From positions 131,359 to 195,358 of the forward strand of contig NZ_JAKUDN010000002.1 in NCBI RefSeq assembly GCF_024259865.1: a stretch of 64,000 nt of DNA. Reading direction: 5' to 3'. The translations under genes and the position numbers were made by a program. This document shows positions 8,319 to 15,671 of this stretch, in pieces (position 1 is the first letter of the stretch; each line of letters begins with the position of its first letter). The notes beneath the pieces are model-generated. The model saw nothing but the letters and a program-made list of their open reading frames with translations. It was not told the origin of the DNA and did not search any database. The stretch comes from Candidatus Synchoanobacter obligatus. Its GTDB lineage: Bacteria > Pseudomonadota > Gammaproteobacteria > Comchoanobacterales > Comchoanobacteraceae.

Positions 8319-9092
8319 TTAGGCTTTTCTACAGGCAAGATTGTTAAATCTTATTGTATCGCCAGCCTCTGCCATATCAACCATCTCAAACGCTTCATCT
8401 TCCTGGGCAGAAGCACTGCCAGCCAATCTTGCAACCTGACTAACCGACCTTCCAGCCAAATCAGCAACACCAGCTGTTAAGTCAACCGCCATGCGTCCTA
8501 CCACAGGAGCAACGCTAACAACCTGTCGACGCGCATATGCTGTACCGTTATAGGCCAGACCTGCTGCAAAAAGTCCCATAGCTGCCATACCTCGACCTGC
8601 TTCTACTGTAGCTTCACGCACAACAGGCATAACCGGCGCCATTACCTCTGCAGCCTGATTTACGTACTCACCAACAACACCTGCGGCGTTACCAGTCACT
8701 TCTACAGTCGCCTCTCTCACATCACGCAAACCGTCTCTCGCAGCAACAGCTCCCTTAGAAGCATCAAAAGCTAGAGCTCTAGCACCGTCATATGCAACAT
8801 CTGTTGCACGACCAACGACAGTGGTAGGTGCTGGAACTGCATCAATAGCTTCTGCATATAAAGCACGCTCCCTAACTTCGTTAAATCTATCAGCAATATG
8901 GGCATTAAGCAGATTTATAGTAGCCTGCCTCTGAGCTTGCTTACGACCAATAAAGCCACGAAAAGCACTCTGAATCTTTACAGCAGCAGCTTGTCTCTCA
9001 GCAGTAGCAGCATCATGCCTGTATTTAACAAATAAACCCAAACCAGCCAGTATGCCAGAACCAATTAAAATATTTCTTAAAGATGTTTCCAT
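8319..9092 (-). CDS. Membrane-anchored protein with IQ calmodulin-binding motif
   Basis: A 257-residue orphan. Residues about 7-23 form a membrane helix, followed at 40-50 by IQSAFRGFIGR, an exact IQxxxRGxxxR match to the eukaryotic calmodulin/myosin-light-chain IQ motif. The remainder is alanine/valine-rich, with repeated amphipathic units (VREATVE occurs twice, near 124 and 160) resembling LEA or apolipoprotein-type helices. Bacteria lack calmodulin, so an intact IQ motif points to a eukaryotic partner; the SidJ effector of Legionella is a known precedent. It is the last gene of a five-gene array, with its own promoter and terminator. No enzyme domain is visible. Function is inferred, not shown. 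Confidence 0.72.
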   Translation of the reverse strand: METSLRNILIGSGILAGLGLFVKYRHDAATAERQAAAVKIQSAFRGFIGRKQAQRQATINLLNAHIADRFNEVRERALYAEAIDAVPAPTTVVGRATDVAYDGARALAFDASKGAVAARDGLRDVREATVEVTGNAAGVVGEYVNQAAEVMAPVMPVVREATVEAGRGMAAMGLFAAGLAYNGTAYARRQVVSVAPVVGRMAVDLTAGVADLAGRSVSQVARLAGSASAQEDEAFEMVDMAEAGDTIRFNNLACRKA

Positions 9093-9123
9093 TTTATTTT
9101 CCTATTTTTTTTAAATTTAAAGT

Positions 9124-9152
9124 ATTTTACCAAAAAAAGGCAACAAAGTCAA
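9124..9152 (-). promoter_or_regulatory. Promoter of the IQ-motif gene
   Basis: Minus-strand TTGACT and TAAAAT separated by 17 bases, about 30 bases upstream of the ATG. A strong vegetative-type match. Confidence 0.75.
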
Positions 9153-9173
9153 CCCCTTGGTATTGACGGGCTA

Positions 9174-9683
9174 CTATAAGCTTGTGATTAAATATTGATC
9201 CATATCGTCTTCATCACTGCTATCTAAAGGGTCGTCTACTTCACCATTACTGCTATAAAAAGAATCGCCCAAGCCGAGGGGGTCAACCCATGTATTCCAC
9301 TCTTCACCTATAGGCTCTGGCGTACTACTTGCAAACCATACGCTCCAAATACGGTTGGGTAACCTCTGATTAATTGAGTATTCTTCAGCCCGCAAAATTC
9401 TTTGAGAGGCGGGGTTGCCTTGAGTATTTAATTGACTCTTACACTGAATATGATTTAAATGATTAACCCGTTCACCCCATAGCCTATAGCCCCCTAAGAC
9501 AATATGGGCCATTAAAAAAGCGGTTACCCCCGCAAAAGAGAAAGCAACGCTTCCAGCTACAACAAAGACTTGTGGGGAAGCAATTCCTACAGAAAACAGT
9601 AACTGATACGCCACAAAACCTGAAACAATGTTAAGTGCCGTAAAACCTAAGAGATCGTCAAATGATTTTATATTAATTTTCAT
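9174..9683 (-). CDS. Small membrane protein, array member 2 (paralogue of the next two)
   Basis: A 169-residue orphan. Two membrane helices (about residues 14-34 and 38-65) include VSGFVAYQLLFSV and FVVAGSVAFSFAGV, which align with the core SGxxAYxLLAV...PLVAGSVLV of the two following array genes. The C-terminal half is soluble, with a very acidic tail (DDPLDSSDEDDMDQY). The paralogues share the membrane hairpin but not the tails, so the hairpin may be a targeting module and the tails the working parts. It has a promoter with an extended -10, but no convincing terminator of its own before the IQ-motif gene's promoter. Confidence 0.66.
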   Translation of the reverse strand: MKINIKSFDDLLGFTALNIVSGFVAYQLLFSVGIASPQVFVVAGSVAFSFAGVTAFLMAHIVLGGYRLWGERVNHLNHIQCKSQLNTQGNPASQRILRAEEYSINQRLPNRIWSVWFASSTPEPIGEEWNTWVDPLGLGDSFYSSNGEVDDPLDSSDEDDMDQYLITSL

Positions 9684-9710
9684 GTTCTTAATAAGTTATT
9701 GTTTGATTAT

Positions 9711-9739
9711 ATTATACCACAATATCCCCAAAAAAGCAA
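9711..9739 (-). promoter_or_regulatory. Promoter of array member 2
   Basis: Minus-strand TTGCTT, 17-base spacer, TATAAT preceded by TGG (extended -10), about 30 bases upstream of the start codon. Confidence 0.75.
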
Positions 9740-9765
9740 AACACTGGCCTTAGAGTAAAAGATAT

Positions 9766-9795
9766 AAAAAAGCCCAGAAAAAACCTGGGCTTTTA
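9766..9795 (-). terminator. Intrinsic terminator of array member 3
   Basis: AGCCCAG and CTGGGCT form a 7-bp stem around an A-rich loop (T-rich on the transcript), followed on the minus strand by a T-run. It lies downstream of the 198-residue membrane-protein gene. Confidence 0.85.
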
Positions 9796-9802
9796 AGATA
9801 AC

Positions 9803-9821
9803 ACGATTTTTAGAAAATCGT
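9803..9821 (-). repeat. 3'-UTR hairpin, copy 1
   Basis: ACGATTTT-TAG-AAAATCGT, an 8-bp perfect inverted repeat between the stop codon of array member 3 and its terminator. It is homologous to the hairpin after array member 4, with a compensatory base-pair change (C-G here, T-A there), suggesting the RNA structure is conserved. Confidence 0.7.
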
Positions 9822-9831
9822 ACGATAGTCT

Positions 9832-10428
9832 CTATAGATTTTTAGAGAAAGCATCAAATTTATCCCGATCTACTCCCTGGGTAGGATCATAATCAGAACA
9901 TAAATCATTCACCCGAGATGCCTCCTGAAACCAAGCAACTCTCTCAGCAGCAGCTTTAACCGCAGAAGGCGTCTGTTCAACAGCCTTTACGAACGGAGCA
10001 AGCAGATCTATCAAAGTTATCACTGGCAAAAGAAGCAAACACATAACATCTTCTGCATCTTCAGGAAAATACTCTTTAACCGCAACAGCAGCTTTTGAAA
10101 AAGCATCTTTAACCGCAGTAGCAGATTTTGAAAAAGCACCTTTCTTAATAGTCACTGAAGGCATCATACCTTTTAGTCCCACAATACCTGAAAATACAGC
10201 AGCCGAAGTCTTATAAAGGGCAAAGACAGATACACAAGCTGCACCGAGCCCACAAACCAAAACAGAACCCGCTACAAGCGGCTTTGAAAATGGTACAACA
10301 ATGACTGCAAGCAATATGTAAGCCGCGAAACCAGAAGTAGAACCAAGCACAGGATATTTTAAAACATTATATACTGCCTTAGAAGCACTAGCAAAATTAC
10401 TAGGTAGTGTTTTTATAAAGTTATTCAT
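9832..10428 (-). CDS. Small membrane protein, array member 3
   Basis: A 198-residue orphan. A helical hairpin (about residues 32-75) contains YILLAVIVVPFSKPLVAGSV, nearly the same as in the next gene. After it comes a basic region with a short internal repeat (KSATAVKDAFSK / KAAVAVKEYF), another hydrophobic segment (VMCLLLLPVITLIDLLAPF, about 130-148) and a polar end. Promoter, leader (AAAAAGAGAAAAAA before ATGAATAAC), 3' hairpin and terminator all resemble those of array member 4, so the whole transcription unit was duplicated. No family recognised. Confidence 0.68.
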   Translation of the reverse strand: MNNFIKTLPSNFASASKAVYNVLKYPVLGSTSGFAAYILLAVIVVPFSKPLVAGSVLVCGLGAACVSVFALYKTSAAVFSGIVGLKGMMPSVTIKKGAFSKSATAVKDAFSKAAVAVKEYFPEDAEDVMCLLLLPVITLIDLLAPFVKAVEQTPSAVKAAAERVAWFQEASRVNDLCSDYDPTQGVDRDKFDAFSKNL

Positions 10429-10452
10429 GTTTTTTCTCTTTTTAATTTGGTT

Positions 10453-10481
10453 ATCTTAGCACTTATAATCATATTCGTCAA
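10453..10481 (-). promoter_or_regulatory. Promoter of array member 3
   Basis: Minus-strand TTGACG, 17-base spacer, TAAGAT, about 25 bases upstream of the ATG. Confidence 0.7.
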
Positions 10482-10591
10482 TCCCTCAATTCAAATTACC
10501 ACCCAAGGTTATTGTTTGATAAAATGAATATCTGCTTTCATATAAAAGGCATGACCAATCATTTACGTTGATTCCCGATTCAATGCTAACA

Positions 10592-10626
10592 TAAAAAAAA
10601 AGCCCAGGATACCCCCGGGCTTTTAA
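10592..10626 (-). terminator. Intrinsic terminator of array member 4
   Basis: GCCCAGGATACCCCCGGGC stem-loop with a long A-run on the plus strand, read as U-run on the minus-strand transcript. The core matches the other terminators of the array. Confidence 0.85.
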
Positions 10627-10631
10627 GACAA

Positions 10632-10654
10632 GCATGATTTTTAGAAAATCATGC
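10632..10654 (-). repeat. 3'-UTR hairpin, copy 2
   Basis: GCATGATTTT-TAG-AAAATCATGC, a perfect 10-bp inverted repeat with a 3-base loop between the stop codon of array member 4 and its terminator. It is homologous to the hairpin after array member 3. Confidence 0.75.
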
Positions 10655-10669
10655 ATCAGATCTTAGACA

Positions 10670-11203
10670 CTAAACATCCATTCCAAGACCATCAGCACTA
10701 ACAGAAGCAGCAGCATTAACAGGAGCAGCAGCAGCAGCAGTAATATCAACGTTACCATGTACATTTGTAGATCCTGGAGCTTCTGCATTATTAAGCTTGA
10801 ACATAGCGCCAAACTTTGTCTTAATAGCAGAAAACGAACCTACAACCCAATCTTTAGCAGCTGTTAAAGAATCTTTCACATCAAAAGAAAATGAAGGCAT
10901 CTTAATAGCAGATAACTTTGTCTTAGCAGAAGAAAACTTATCTTGAACCGTACCATAAGCCGCGGATAACGTTTCTTTCGAAGGCATCATCTTTTTAATA
11001 TCAATCATTGTGTCGGCTGTAAATTTAGCAGTAAAACCAACAGCAGCAAGCCCTGCTACCAAAACAGAACCAGCAACTAGTGGCTGAGAAAATGGCACAG
11101 TAACAACTGCAAGCAAGACGTATGCAACAGTTCCAGATAATACAGCAGCAACAGGCTGACCCAATGCCTTAATAGGCCCAGATTTTAATTTAATGTTATT
11201 CAT
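10670..11203 (-). CDS. Small membrane protein, array member 4
   Basis: A 177-residue orphan. The membrane hairpin (about residues 18-60) contains YVLLAVVTVPFSQPLVAGSV, the best match to array member 3; both then carry an MMPS motif (about residues 73-76 here). The following 70 residues are lysine/serine/alanine-rich amphipathic helix with loose repeats (SSAKTKLSAIKMPSF, SFSAIKTKFGAMF). The tail is alanine-rich with a run of five alanines encoded by repeated GCT codons. It probably inserts in a membrane with an extended amphipathic arm. It has its own promoter, 3' hairpin and terminator. Confidence 0.68.
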   Translation of the reverse strand: MNNIKLKSGPIKALGQPVAAVLSGTVAYVLLAVVTVPFSQPLVAGSVLVAGLAAVGFTAKFTADTMIDIKKMMPSKETLSAAYGTVQDKFSSAKTKLSAIKMPSFSFDVKDSLTAAKDWVVGSFSAIKTKFGAMFKLNNAEAPGSTNVHGNVDITAAAAAPVNAAASVSADGLGMDV

Positions 11204-11229
11204 ATTTTTTCTCTTTTTTAATTAAAGCT

Positions 11230-11258
11230 ATTACAACAACAATTTTACAACATGTAAA
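11230..11258 (-). promoter_or_regulatory. Probable promoter of array member 4
   Basis: Minus-strand TTTACA and TGTAAT with a 17-base spacer, about 27 bases upstream of the start. The -10 box is weaker than in the neighbouring genes. Confidence 0.55.
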
Positions 11259-11363
11259 CAAGTATTTGTTTTTTTATAACAAACCCCTCTTAATATCCAC
11301 AACCAATCAAGATATATATTAGCATTTGGATGACACCACAATAGATCCAAAAAATAAAGGAGC

Positions 11364-11396
11364 AAAAAAAAGCCCAGGTCAAACCCGGGCTTTTAA
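11364..11396 (-). terminator. Intrinsic terminator of array member 5
   Basis: GCCCAGG-TCAAA-CCCGGGC stem-loop with a T-run on the minus-strand transcript, just downstream of array member 5. Same core as the other array terminators. Confidence 0.85.
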
Positions 11397-11414
11397 AGAT
11401 ACAAACAATCCTTG

Positions 11415-12107
11415 CTAAAAAGAAATAGCAGGACTAATAGCGTTATTACCGGCACCATTGTGAGTATCAACTGTAGCTGTATCCCCACGATACAATTCTA
11501 CTGATTTACTAGCAGCTTCCTTAACACAGTACAATGAACCTATTACTGGAACAAAACCAGCAATACCAACAGCAATAAAGTCTGCAACTGTTTTCACAAT
11601 CACAGCTGTAAGCATCGTATGAGACACCCCAGCAAGAACTAGAGCAACCACTAGGAACTTTAAGATACTATTTAGTATCGGTAGAACCCTACTGTTACTC
11701 GCAGCATCAGCAGCAACCTTCTCAGCATCAGCAGCAGCCTTCTTAGAAGCAACCTTAACAGCAGCAGCCTTCTTCTTAGCTGCTTCAGCGTTTTTGTCAA
11801 ACACCTCTGTCATCCTACTGAGCATGCCCTGCATGTCGTTTCGTTCAGCCTTCTCAGCAGCTTCATCAATAATTGCTTCCATGATCGCTCTTTCGACAAT
11901 ACCGTCAAACCTATTAGGAGGAAGGTCTGCATTAAGCAAACAAGAGGTGCTTTTAATGAGACTCCACAATTGCGAATCACTCTCATTAGTATCATCAGCG
12001 ACTCTGTTAACAGCATTTTCAGTAGTAGACTTTTCAGAAGAATTCGAGTTTTCACCCACAAAGTAGGCACTAGCTTTTTTCATAAGGGACGCAATAACAA
12101 ATATCAT
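11415..12107 (-). CDS. Alanine/lysine-rich membrane protein, array member 5
   Basis: A 230-residue orphan. A serine/acid-rich N-terminal region is followed by a long charged helix (about residues 97-135) dominated by AEAAKKKAAAVKVASKKAAA-type sequence likely to form a coiled coil or TolA-like rod. Two C-terminal membrane helices (about 142-165 and 170-195) come next. The chosen ATG lies eight bases after AAGG; an ATG 14 codons upstream lacks a ribosome site. It is not clearly homologous to members 2-4 but shares the unit style: own promoter, own GC-rich terminator, small size, membrane hairpin. Function unknown. Confidence 0.64.
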   Translation of the reverse strand: MIFVIASLMKKASAYFVGENSNSSEKSTTENAVNRVADDTNESDSQLWSLIKSTSCLLNADLPPNRFDGIVERAIMEAIIDEAAEKAERNDMQGMLSRMTEVFDKNAEAAKKKAAAVKVASKKAAADAEKVAADAASNSRVLPILNSILKFLVVALVLAGVSHTMLTAVIVKTVADFIAVGIAGFVPVIGSLYCVKEAASKSVELYRGDTATVDTHNGAGNNAISPAISF

Positions 12108-12137
12108 AATTTTAACCTTTTTTATTTTAAGTATCTT

Positions 12138-12166
12138 AATATACAGCAAAAACAGAAAGAAATCAA
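12138..12166 (-). promoter_or_regulatory. Promoter of array member 5
   Basis: Minus-strand TTGATT, 17-base spacer, TATATT, about 30 bases upstream of the preferred ATG. The remaining AT-rich stretch up to the ihfB terminator shows no gene. Confidence 0.7.
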
Positions 12167-12341
12167 CAAAAACAAATACCTATCAACATATAGTTATTGT
12201 AATGAGCTGATTATATCTTGCTATAACATAAATATTTACTTATGAGCGCCTAGGCTTTAATTGCAAATAAACTATATATGCTTATTGATTAAATTTCTCT
12301 ATAAGCACGAAGGAAAAACCAGATATATATATGAGGCGATT

Positions 12342-12366
12342 AAAAAAGCCCCAAAATGGGGCTTTT
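12342..12366. terminator. Intrinsic terminator after ihfB
   Basis: GCCCC-AAAAT-GGGGC stem-loop with A-run and T-run on either side. It lies downstream of the minus-strand ihfB gene. Confidence 0.85.
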
Positions 12367-12378
12367 CGTAAAGGAGCG

Positions 12379-12729
12379 TTAAGCTGTTTCTTCTTCCTTA
12401 ACTGGGTACTTTTCAGGTAAGTCCTTTGTCTTAATTGGGAACCTGACTCGAGAAGCATCTACAATATTACGCATCGCACGACCTGGCTTAAAATGCACTC
12501 GACCTCTTTTTCCAACACGAACTGACTTTCTGGTTCTTGGGTTACGGGCATCTTTTGGGGCGCGCATTCTAACTTCAAAAGTCCCAAAACCTCTTAGCTC
12601 TATTCTGCCACCCTCAACCAGTGTTTGTGTCATAATTTCAAACACAAGAGAAGTTGCGTATGAAATATCTTCTGACTGCCAACTTGAGAATTTATCTCCC
12701 AAACAATATTTGAGCTCTGATCTTACCAT
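12379..12729 (-). CDS. ihfB: Integration host factor beta-type subunit
   Basis: An HU/IHF family DNA-bending protein of 116 residues. The helical dimerisation half is followed by the hallmark RIELRGFGTFEVRMRAPKDA and ARNPRT arm and VHFKPG..MR segment, closest to IHF-beta. A C-terminal extension of about 20 charged residues is unusual. The start is the ATG seven bases after GGAG; a TTG four codons earlier overlaps that ribosome site and is rejected. It probably works as a heterodimer with an IHF-alpha encoded elsewhere, though a homodimer is possible. Divergent from hda. Confidence 0.85.
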   Translation of the reverse strand: MVRSELKYCLGDKFSSWQSEDISYATSLVFEIMTQTLVEGGRIELRGFGTFEVRMRAPKDARNPRTRKSVRVGKRGRVHFKPGRAMRNIVDASRVRFPIKTKDLPEKYPVKEEETA

Positions 12730-12924
12730 GAGTTTCTCCAACTAAATAACTTTATTTTCAATGCCAAAAGGTAACATTCCACATAGCCCATGTCAAATAA
12801 AATAGCCCATATTTATTATTTATTTTTAAGCTGGAAAATCAACAAAACATCATTATAGACAGAATACTAAATAAATCGTAATATGCAGGGTAATAACCTC
12901 AACGTCTTATATTAAGGACACAAA

Positions 12925-13632
12925 ATGACCCATGCGCTACAACAAACCTTAGATCTTTCAATCACAAGCACAAAAACATTTGATAACTTTACCTGCCCAA
13001 CCAATAGTGATGCAAAAAAGATGTTGGAATATTATATCAAGAACCCTTCTGAGTCGATGATTATTATCGAAGGGAACCAAGGGACTGGCAAAACCCACCT
13101 TTTACTTGCAGCATGTCACTTCTTTCAGCAGTCTGGTAGAAGAGCCTCATTTATTCCTTTGCGTAACCCAGCTGATATAGAAATGTTCTTTTCGCAACCT
13201 ATAGCAGGAGATTTAATTTGTATTGATGATGTTCATCTTGCTACCAAGCACTCTGACTTAGAGCACAACTTATTTCGGCTTTATAACCATGCAGAGCTTT
13301 CTGGATCTAAACTCATTTGGAGCAAAAGCAGCCAGTGTCAGTTCCAACGAAAAGATTTGCAATCAAGAGAGCAATCCATGTTGTCTATACAGCTACTCCC
13401 CTATACGCCAAATGAAACATATCAAATCCTTATGCAACACTTAGAACAATCCCAATCCACCATTTCTGGAGATATCTGTCAATTACTGATCAAAGACTAT
13501 ACCAGGAACATCAGCAAACTTTTATGTAAATTAAAAGAGATTGAAGCCTACGCACACTCAACCCAGAAAAAAGTTACCATGAAAATGGCACGTGAACTCA
13601 TTCAGGCGGACATCCACCCACTTACCGCTTAA
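12925..13632 (+). CDS. hda: DnaA-related regulator Hda
   Basis: Hda is an AAA+ DnaA paralogue that, with the sliding clamp, triggers hydrolysis of DnaA-ATP after initiation. The 235-residue protein lacks the DnaA DNA-binding domain, as expected. It has a Q-L-like clamp-binding stretch near its N-terminus (QQTLDLSI, residues 6-13), Walker A EGNQGTGKTH near 49-58 and Walker B LICIDDVH near 97-104. Sensor regions are diverged, with few arginines in the expected SRxP-like places (SREQ). A good AAGGA site precedes the ATG. The 3' end overlaps rnt by 11 bases. Confidence 0.83.
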   Translation: MTHALQQTLDLSITSTKTFDNFTCPTNSDAKKMLEYYIKNPSESMIIIEGNQGTGKTHLLLAACHFFQQSGRRASFIPLRNPADIEMFFSQPIAGDLICIDDVHLATKHSDLEHNLFRLYNHAELSGSKLIWSKSSQCQFQRKDLQSREQSMLSIQLLPYTPNETYQILMQHLEQSQSTISGDICQLLIKDYTRNISKLLCKLKEIEAYAHSTQKKVTMKMARELIQADIHPLTA

Positions 13633-14218
13633 GACTATCTGCGCGCTTAATTAACTCAGAAAACAAATCCGTGGTCACGGTTGCATCATACAATGCCCCA
13701 TGGGCCTCTGCTTCATCAAAAGGCATGCCCGCTTTTCTAACCGCACGCGCTAAAACCGTTTCTCTTAAAAAGGCAGCACTCAATGTTGCCGTATCAAAGA
13801 CCAAGAATTTGTGTAATAACATCGATAACTGCTGTCTGGCAAGTGCCGCCTGAATGAATGACAAGTCAAACTGCCCATTATGGCCAACCAATACCGCCCT
13901 GGAACAGTTCAGCTGTTCACAATGGTGTTCTATTCTTGACTGAAGGCGTACCAACATCTCTTTCTCTGATATTGCATATCGAAAGGGATGATCCGGCACA
14001 ATCTTGGTAAACTCTAGTGCATCTTGGTCCAAAATGAGACCTGGCTCAGGGATCACATGCTCATGAAATGTTTCGATAGGAACCAAAACACCATCTTCAT
14101 AATCAACAAATATAACAGCAATCTCCAACAACGCGTTTGTTTCAGGATTAAATCCTGCTGTTTCTATATCAACTACGATGGGCAAAAACCCTCTAAATCT
14201 TTTTGCCAATTTGTTCAC
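13622..14218 (-). CDS. rnt: Ribonuclease T
   Basis: A DEDDh-family 3'-5' exoribonuclease that trims tRNA and other stable RNA 3' ends. The 198-residue protein opens with RFRGFLPIVVDIETAGFNP (first catalytic D and E), then HNGQFDLSF (third acidic residue) and HGALYDATVT (catalytic His and last Asp), the same arrangement as E. coli RNase T. It is the last gene of the long minus-strand operon and starts one base after rpiA stops. Since both tRNA genes in the window lack an encoded CCA end, 3' trimming by such an enzyme would be needed before CCA addition. Confidence 0.93.
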   Translation of the reverse strand: MNKLAKRFRGFLPIVVDIETAGFNPETNALLEIAVIFVDYEDGVLVPIETFHEHVIPEPGLILDQDALEFTKIVPDHPFRYAISEKEMLVRLQSRIEHHCEQLNCSRAVLVGHNGQFDLSFIQAALARQQLSMLLHKFLVFDTATLSAAFLRETVLARAVRKAGMPFDEAEAHGALYDATVTTDLFSELIKRADSLKR

Positions 14219-14884
14219 TTAGCTCTCCAAGTCTTCTCTATCATACTTTTTTTCAATAACTTTACCAAAACTATCCACAATATACAATTGATCAAAACGG
14301 CGTTTTGCAAATATACCTACTTCAACCACACCACAGAGCTGTAATAACGCCTCTTCTAGTGCTTCTGGATCTGTCATTTCAAACCCCTGCACATCGATGA
14401 TATCATTACCCAAATCAGTTTTTCCCTGCCGGTATATTGGCACCCCTCCCATGACAACAATACGCCTAGATACTGCTGACCTGGCTTCAGGCAAAACCTC
14501 AACAGGGATTGCTTCATTAAAAATATTAACCTGCTTATCATCTGTTAACATTCCAACAAATTTTTTGGCTTCAGTTGCCAATACTTTTTCTAGCGTATGC
14601 GCGCCACCTTTGCCTTTCAACGCAATATATGATGGCAGCACCTGATCAACACCATCAATATAGACATCCAATGGACCAACATCATTCAATGAGCGCACCT
14701 CAAAACCCAATCCTTCAAGCTGCTCTGTTGTTCTGAGAGAACTTGAAACAAAGAATTTTGGGCAAGCAATCGTTGGTAATAATGCAATCAAACAATCAAC
14801 CGTTGACCCAGTGCCGATTCCAATCTTAAGATCTGGCTTAATCACCTCTAAAGCAGCTTCTGCTACACGCTGTTTTTTATTCAT
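14219..14884 (-). CDS. rpiA: Ribose-5-phosphate isomerase A
   Basis: Interconverts ribose-5-phosphate and ribulose-5-phosphate in the non-oxidative pentose pathway, together with transketolase encoded upstream in the same operon. The 221-residue protein shows GIGTGSTVD near residues 22-30, YIDGVDQV, and the catalytic block KGKGGAHTLEK, plus GNDIIDVQ near the C-terminus. The selected ATG overlaps the end of apaH by eight bases; the frame extends 15 codons further upstream inside apaH, but family N-termini match MNKKQRVAEAAL. Confidence 0.94.
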   Translation of the reverse strand: MNKKQRVAEAALEVIKPDLKIGIGTGSTVDCLIALLPTIACPKFFVSSSLRTTEQLEGLGFEVRSLNDVGPLDVYIDGVDQVLPSYIALKGKGGAHTLEKVLATEAKKFVGMLTDDKQVNIFNEAIPVEVLPEARSAVSRRIVVMGGVPIYRQGKTDLGNDIIDVQGFEMTDPEALEEALLQLCGVVEVGIFAKRRFDQLYIVDSFGKVIEKKYDREDLES

Positions 14885-15671
14885 CCTCAACAACCCTTTT
14901 TTGCCTCCAACACTGCCGACTATTGGCATCTATCGCAATTAAATCACCGCCATATACTGCCCCGCCATCTAAATGGATATCTCTTTCTAAGGCTCTACCT
15001 TTTAATGAGGCCCAGTGCCCAAACCAAACAGTTTCAGAAATAAGGCGTGGCTTCATATACCACGGCACAAGTTGCAAATTTGCCTCAGGTGGGCCTGTGT
15101 TATCTAACGCCAGGACACCATTTTCTTGATAATATCGACACCGGGTGAATATCTGTAAAGCCAAAAATCGTTTGTCTTCTTCTGGCAATTGAGGGTCCCA
15201 GCGAAGGACATCAGGGGCATGAGCCTTCTGGAAAAAAAACTCTGGCTGTGAAGAGAGTGCTTCCGATAGCCACCCTGATAGGGCCAACGCCTCACTACTC
15301 TGCCACTCAGGGGCAATAGACGCATGAACCAAAAAACCAAAATCTTTCTGAATTAAAAAAGGCTGTTGTTTGAGAAAATCAAACCAATCCGCACTTTTGG
15401 GAGAACGAGAGAGCGCCAATAGGTCCTCTCGCTCTGGCGACATGCCGATGTATGAACGAAGCCACGAGATCTCATGATTCCCTAGCACCATTTTTTTATT
15501 GGGCAATGAGGCAAAAAAACTTAAGACCTCTTCATTGAAACGCCCTTTACCTATTAAATCACCCAGGCAATACAAACAGTCACTTGAGGCATCAAATGAC
15601 AGCTGTTTTAATAGCGCCTGTAACGTAAAAAAACAACCATGGATATCACCAACAATGATAGAACGACTCAA
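14877..15671 (-). CDS. apaH: Diadenosine tetraphosphatase (ApaH)
   Basis: Hydrolyses Ap4A symmetrically to 2 ADP, and can remove Np4 caps from RNA. A 264-residue calcineurin-like phosphoesterase: GDIHGC near residues 8-13, GNHE near 62-65, LVHASIAPEW and FGHWASLKG. The usual GDLVARGP motif reads GDLIGKGRF, so the arginine that normally contacts phosphate is replaced by lysine. The start is a TTG that overlaps the pit stop (TTGA), with GGGG eight bases upstream; a longer reading lies inside pit and is unlikely. Member of the polA-rnt operon. Confidence 0.9.
   Translation of the reverse strand: MSRSIIVGDIHGCFFTLQALLKQLSFDASSDCLYCLGDLIGKGRFNEEVLSFFASLPNKKMVLGNHEISWLRSYIGMSPEREDLLALSRSPKSADWFDFLKQQPFLIQKDFGFLVHASIAPEWQSSEALALSGWLSEALSSQPEFFFQKAHAPDVLRWDPQLPEEDKRFLALQIFTRCRYYQENGVLALDNTGPPEANLQLVPWYMKPRLISETVWFGHWASLKGRALERDIHLDGGAVYGGDLIAIDANSRQCWRQKRVVEDE

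Noticed and set aside
8319..12366. Array of regularly spaced hairpins taken as a mobile element or REP-like repeat family
   Set aside because: Each hairpin sits at a gene end with a T-run, so they are terminators; no transposase or terminal repeats.
12379..12741. TTG start four codons earlier for ihfB
   Set aside because: That TTG overlaps the GGAG ribosome site of the ATG at 12729.
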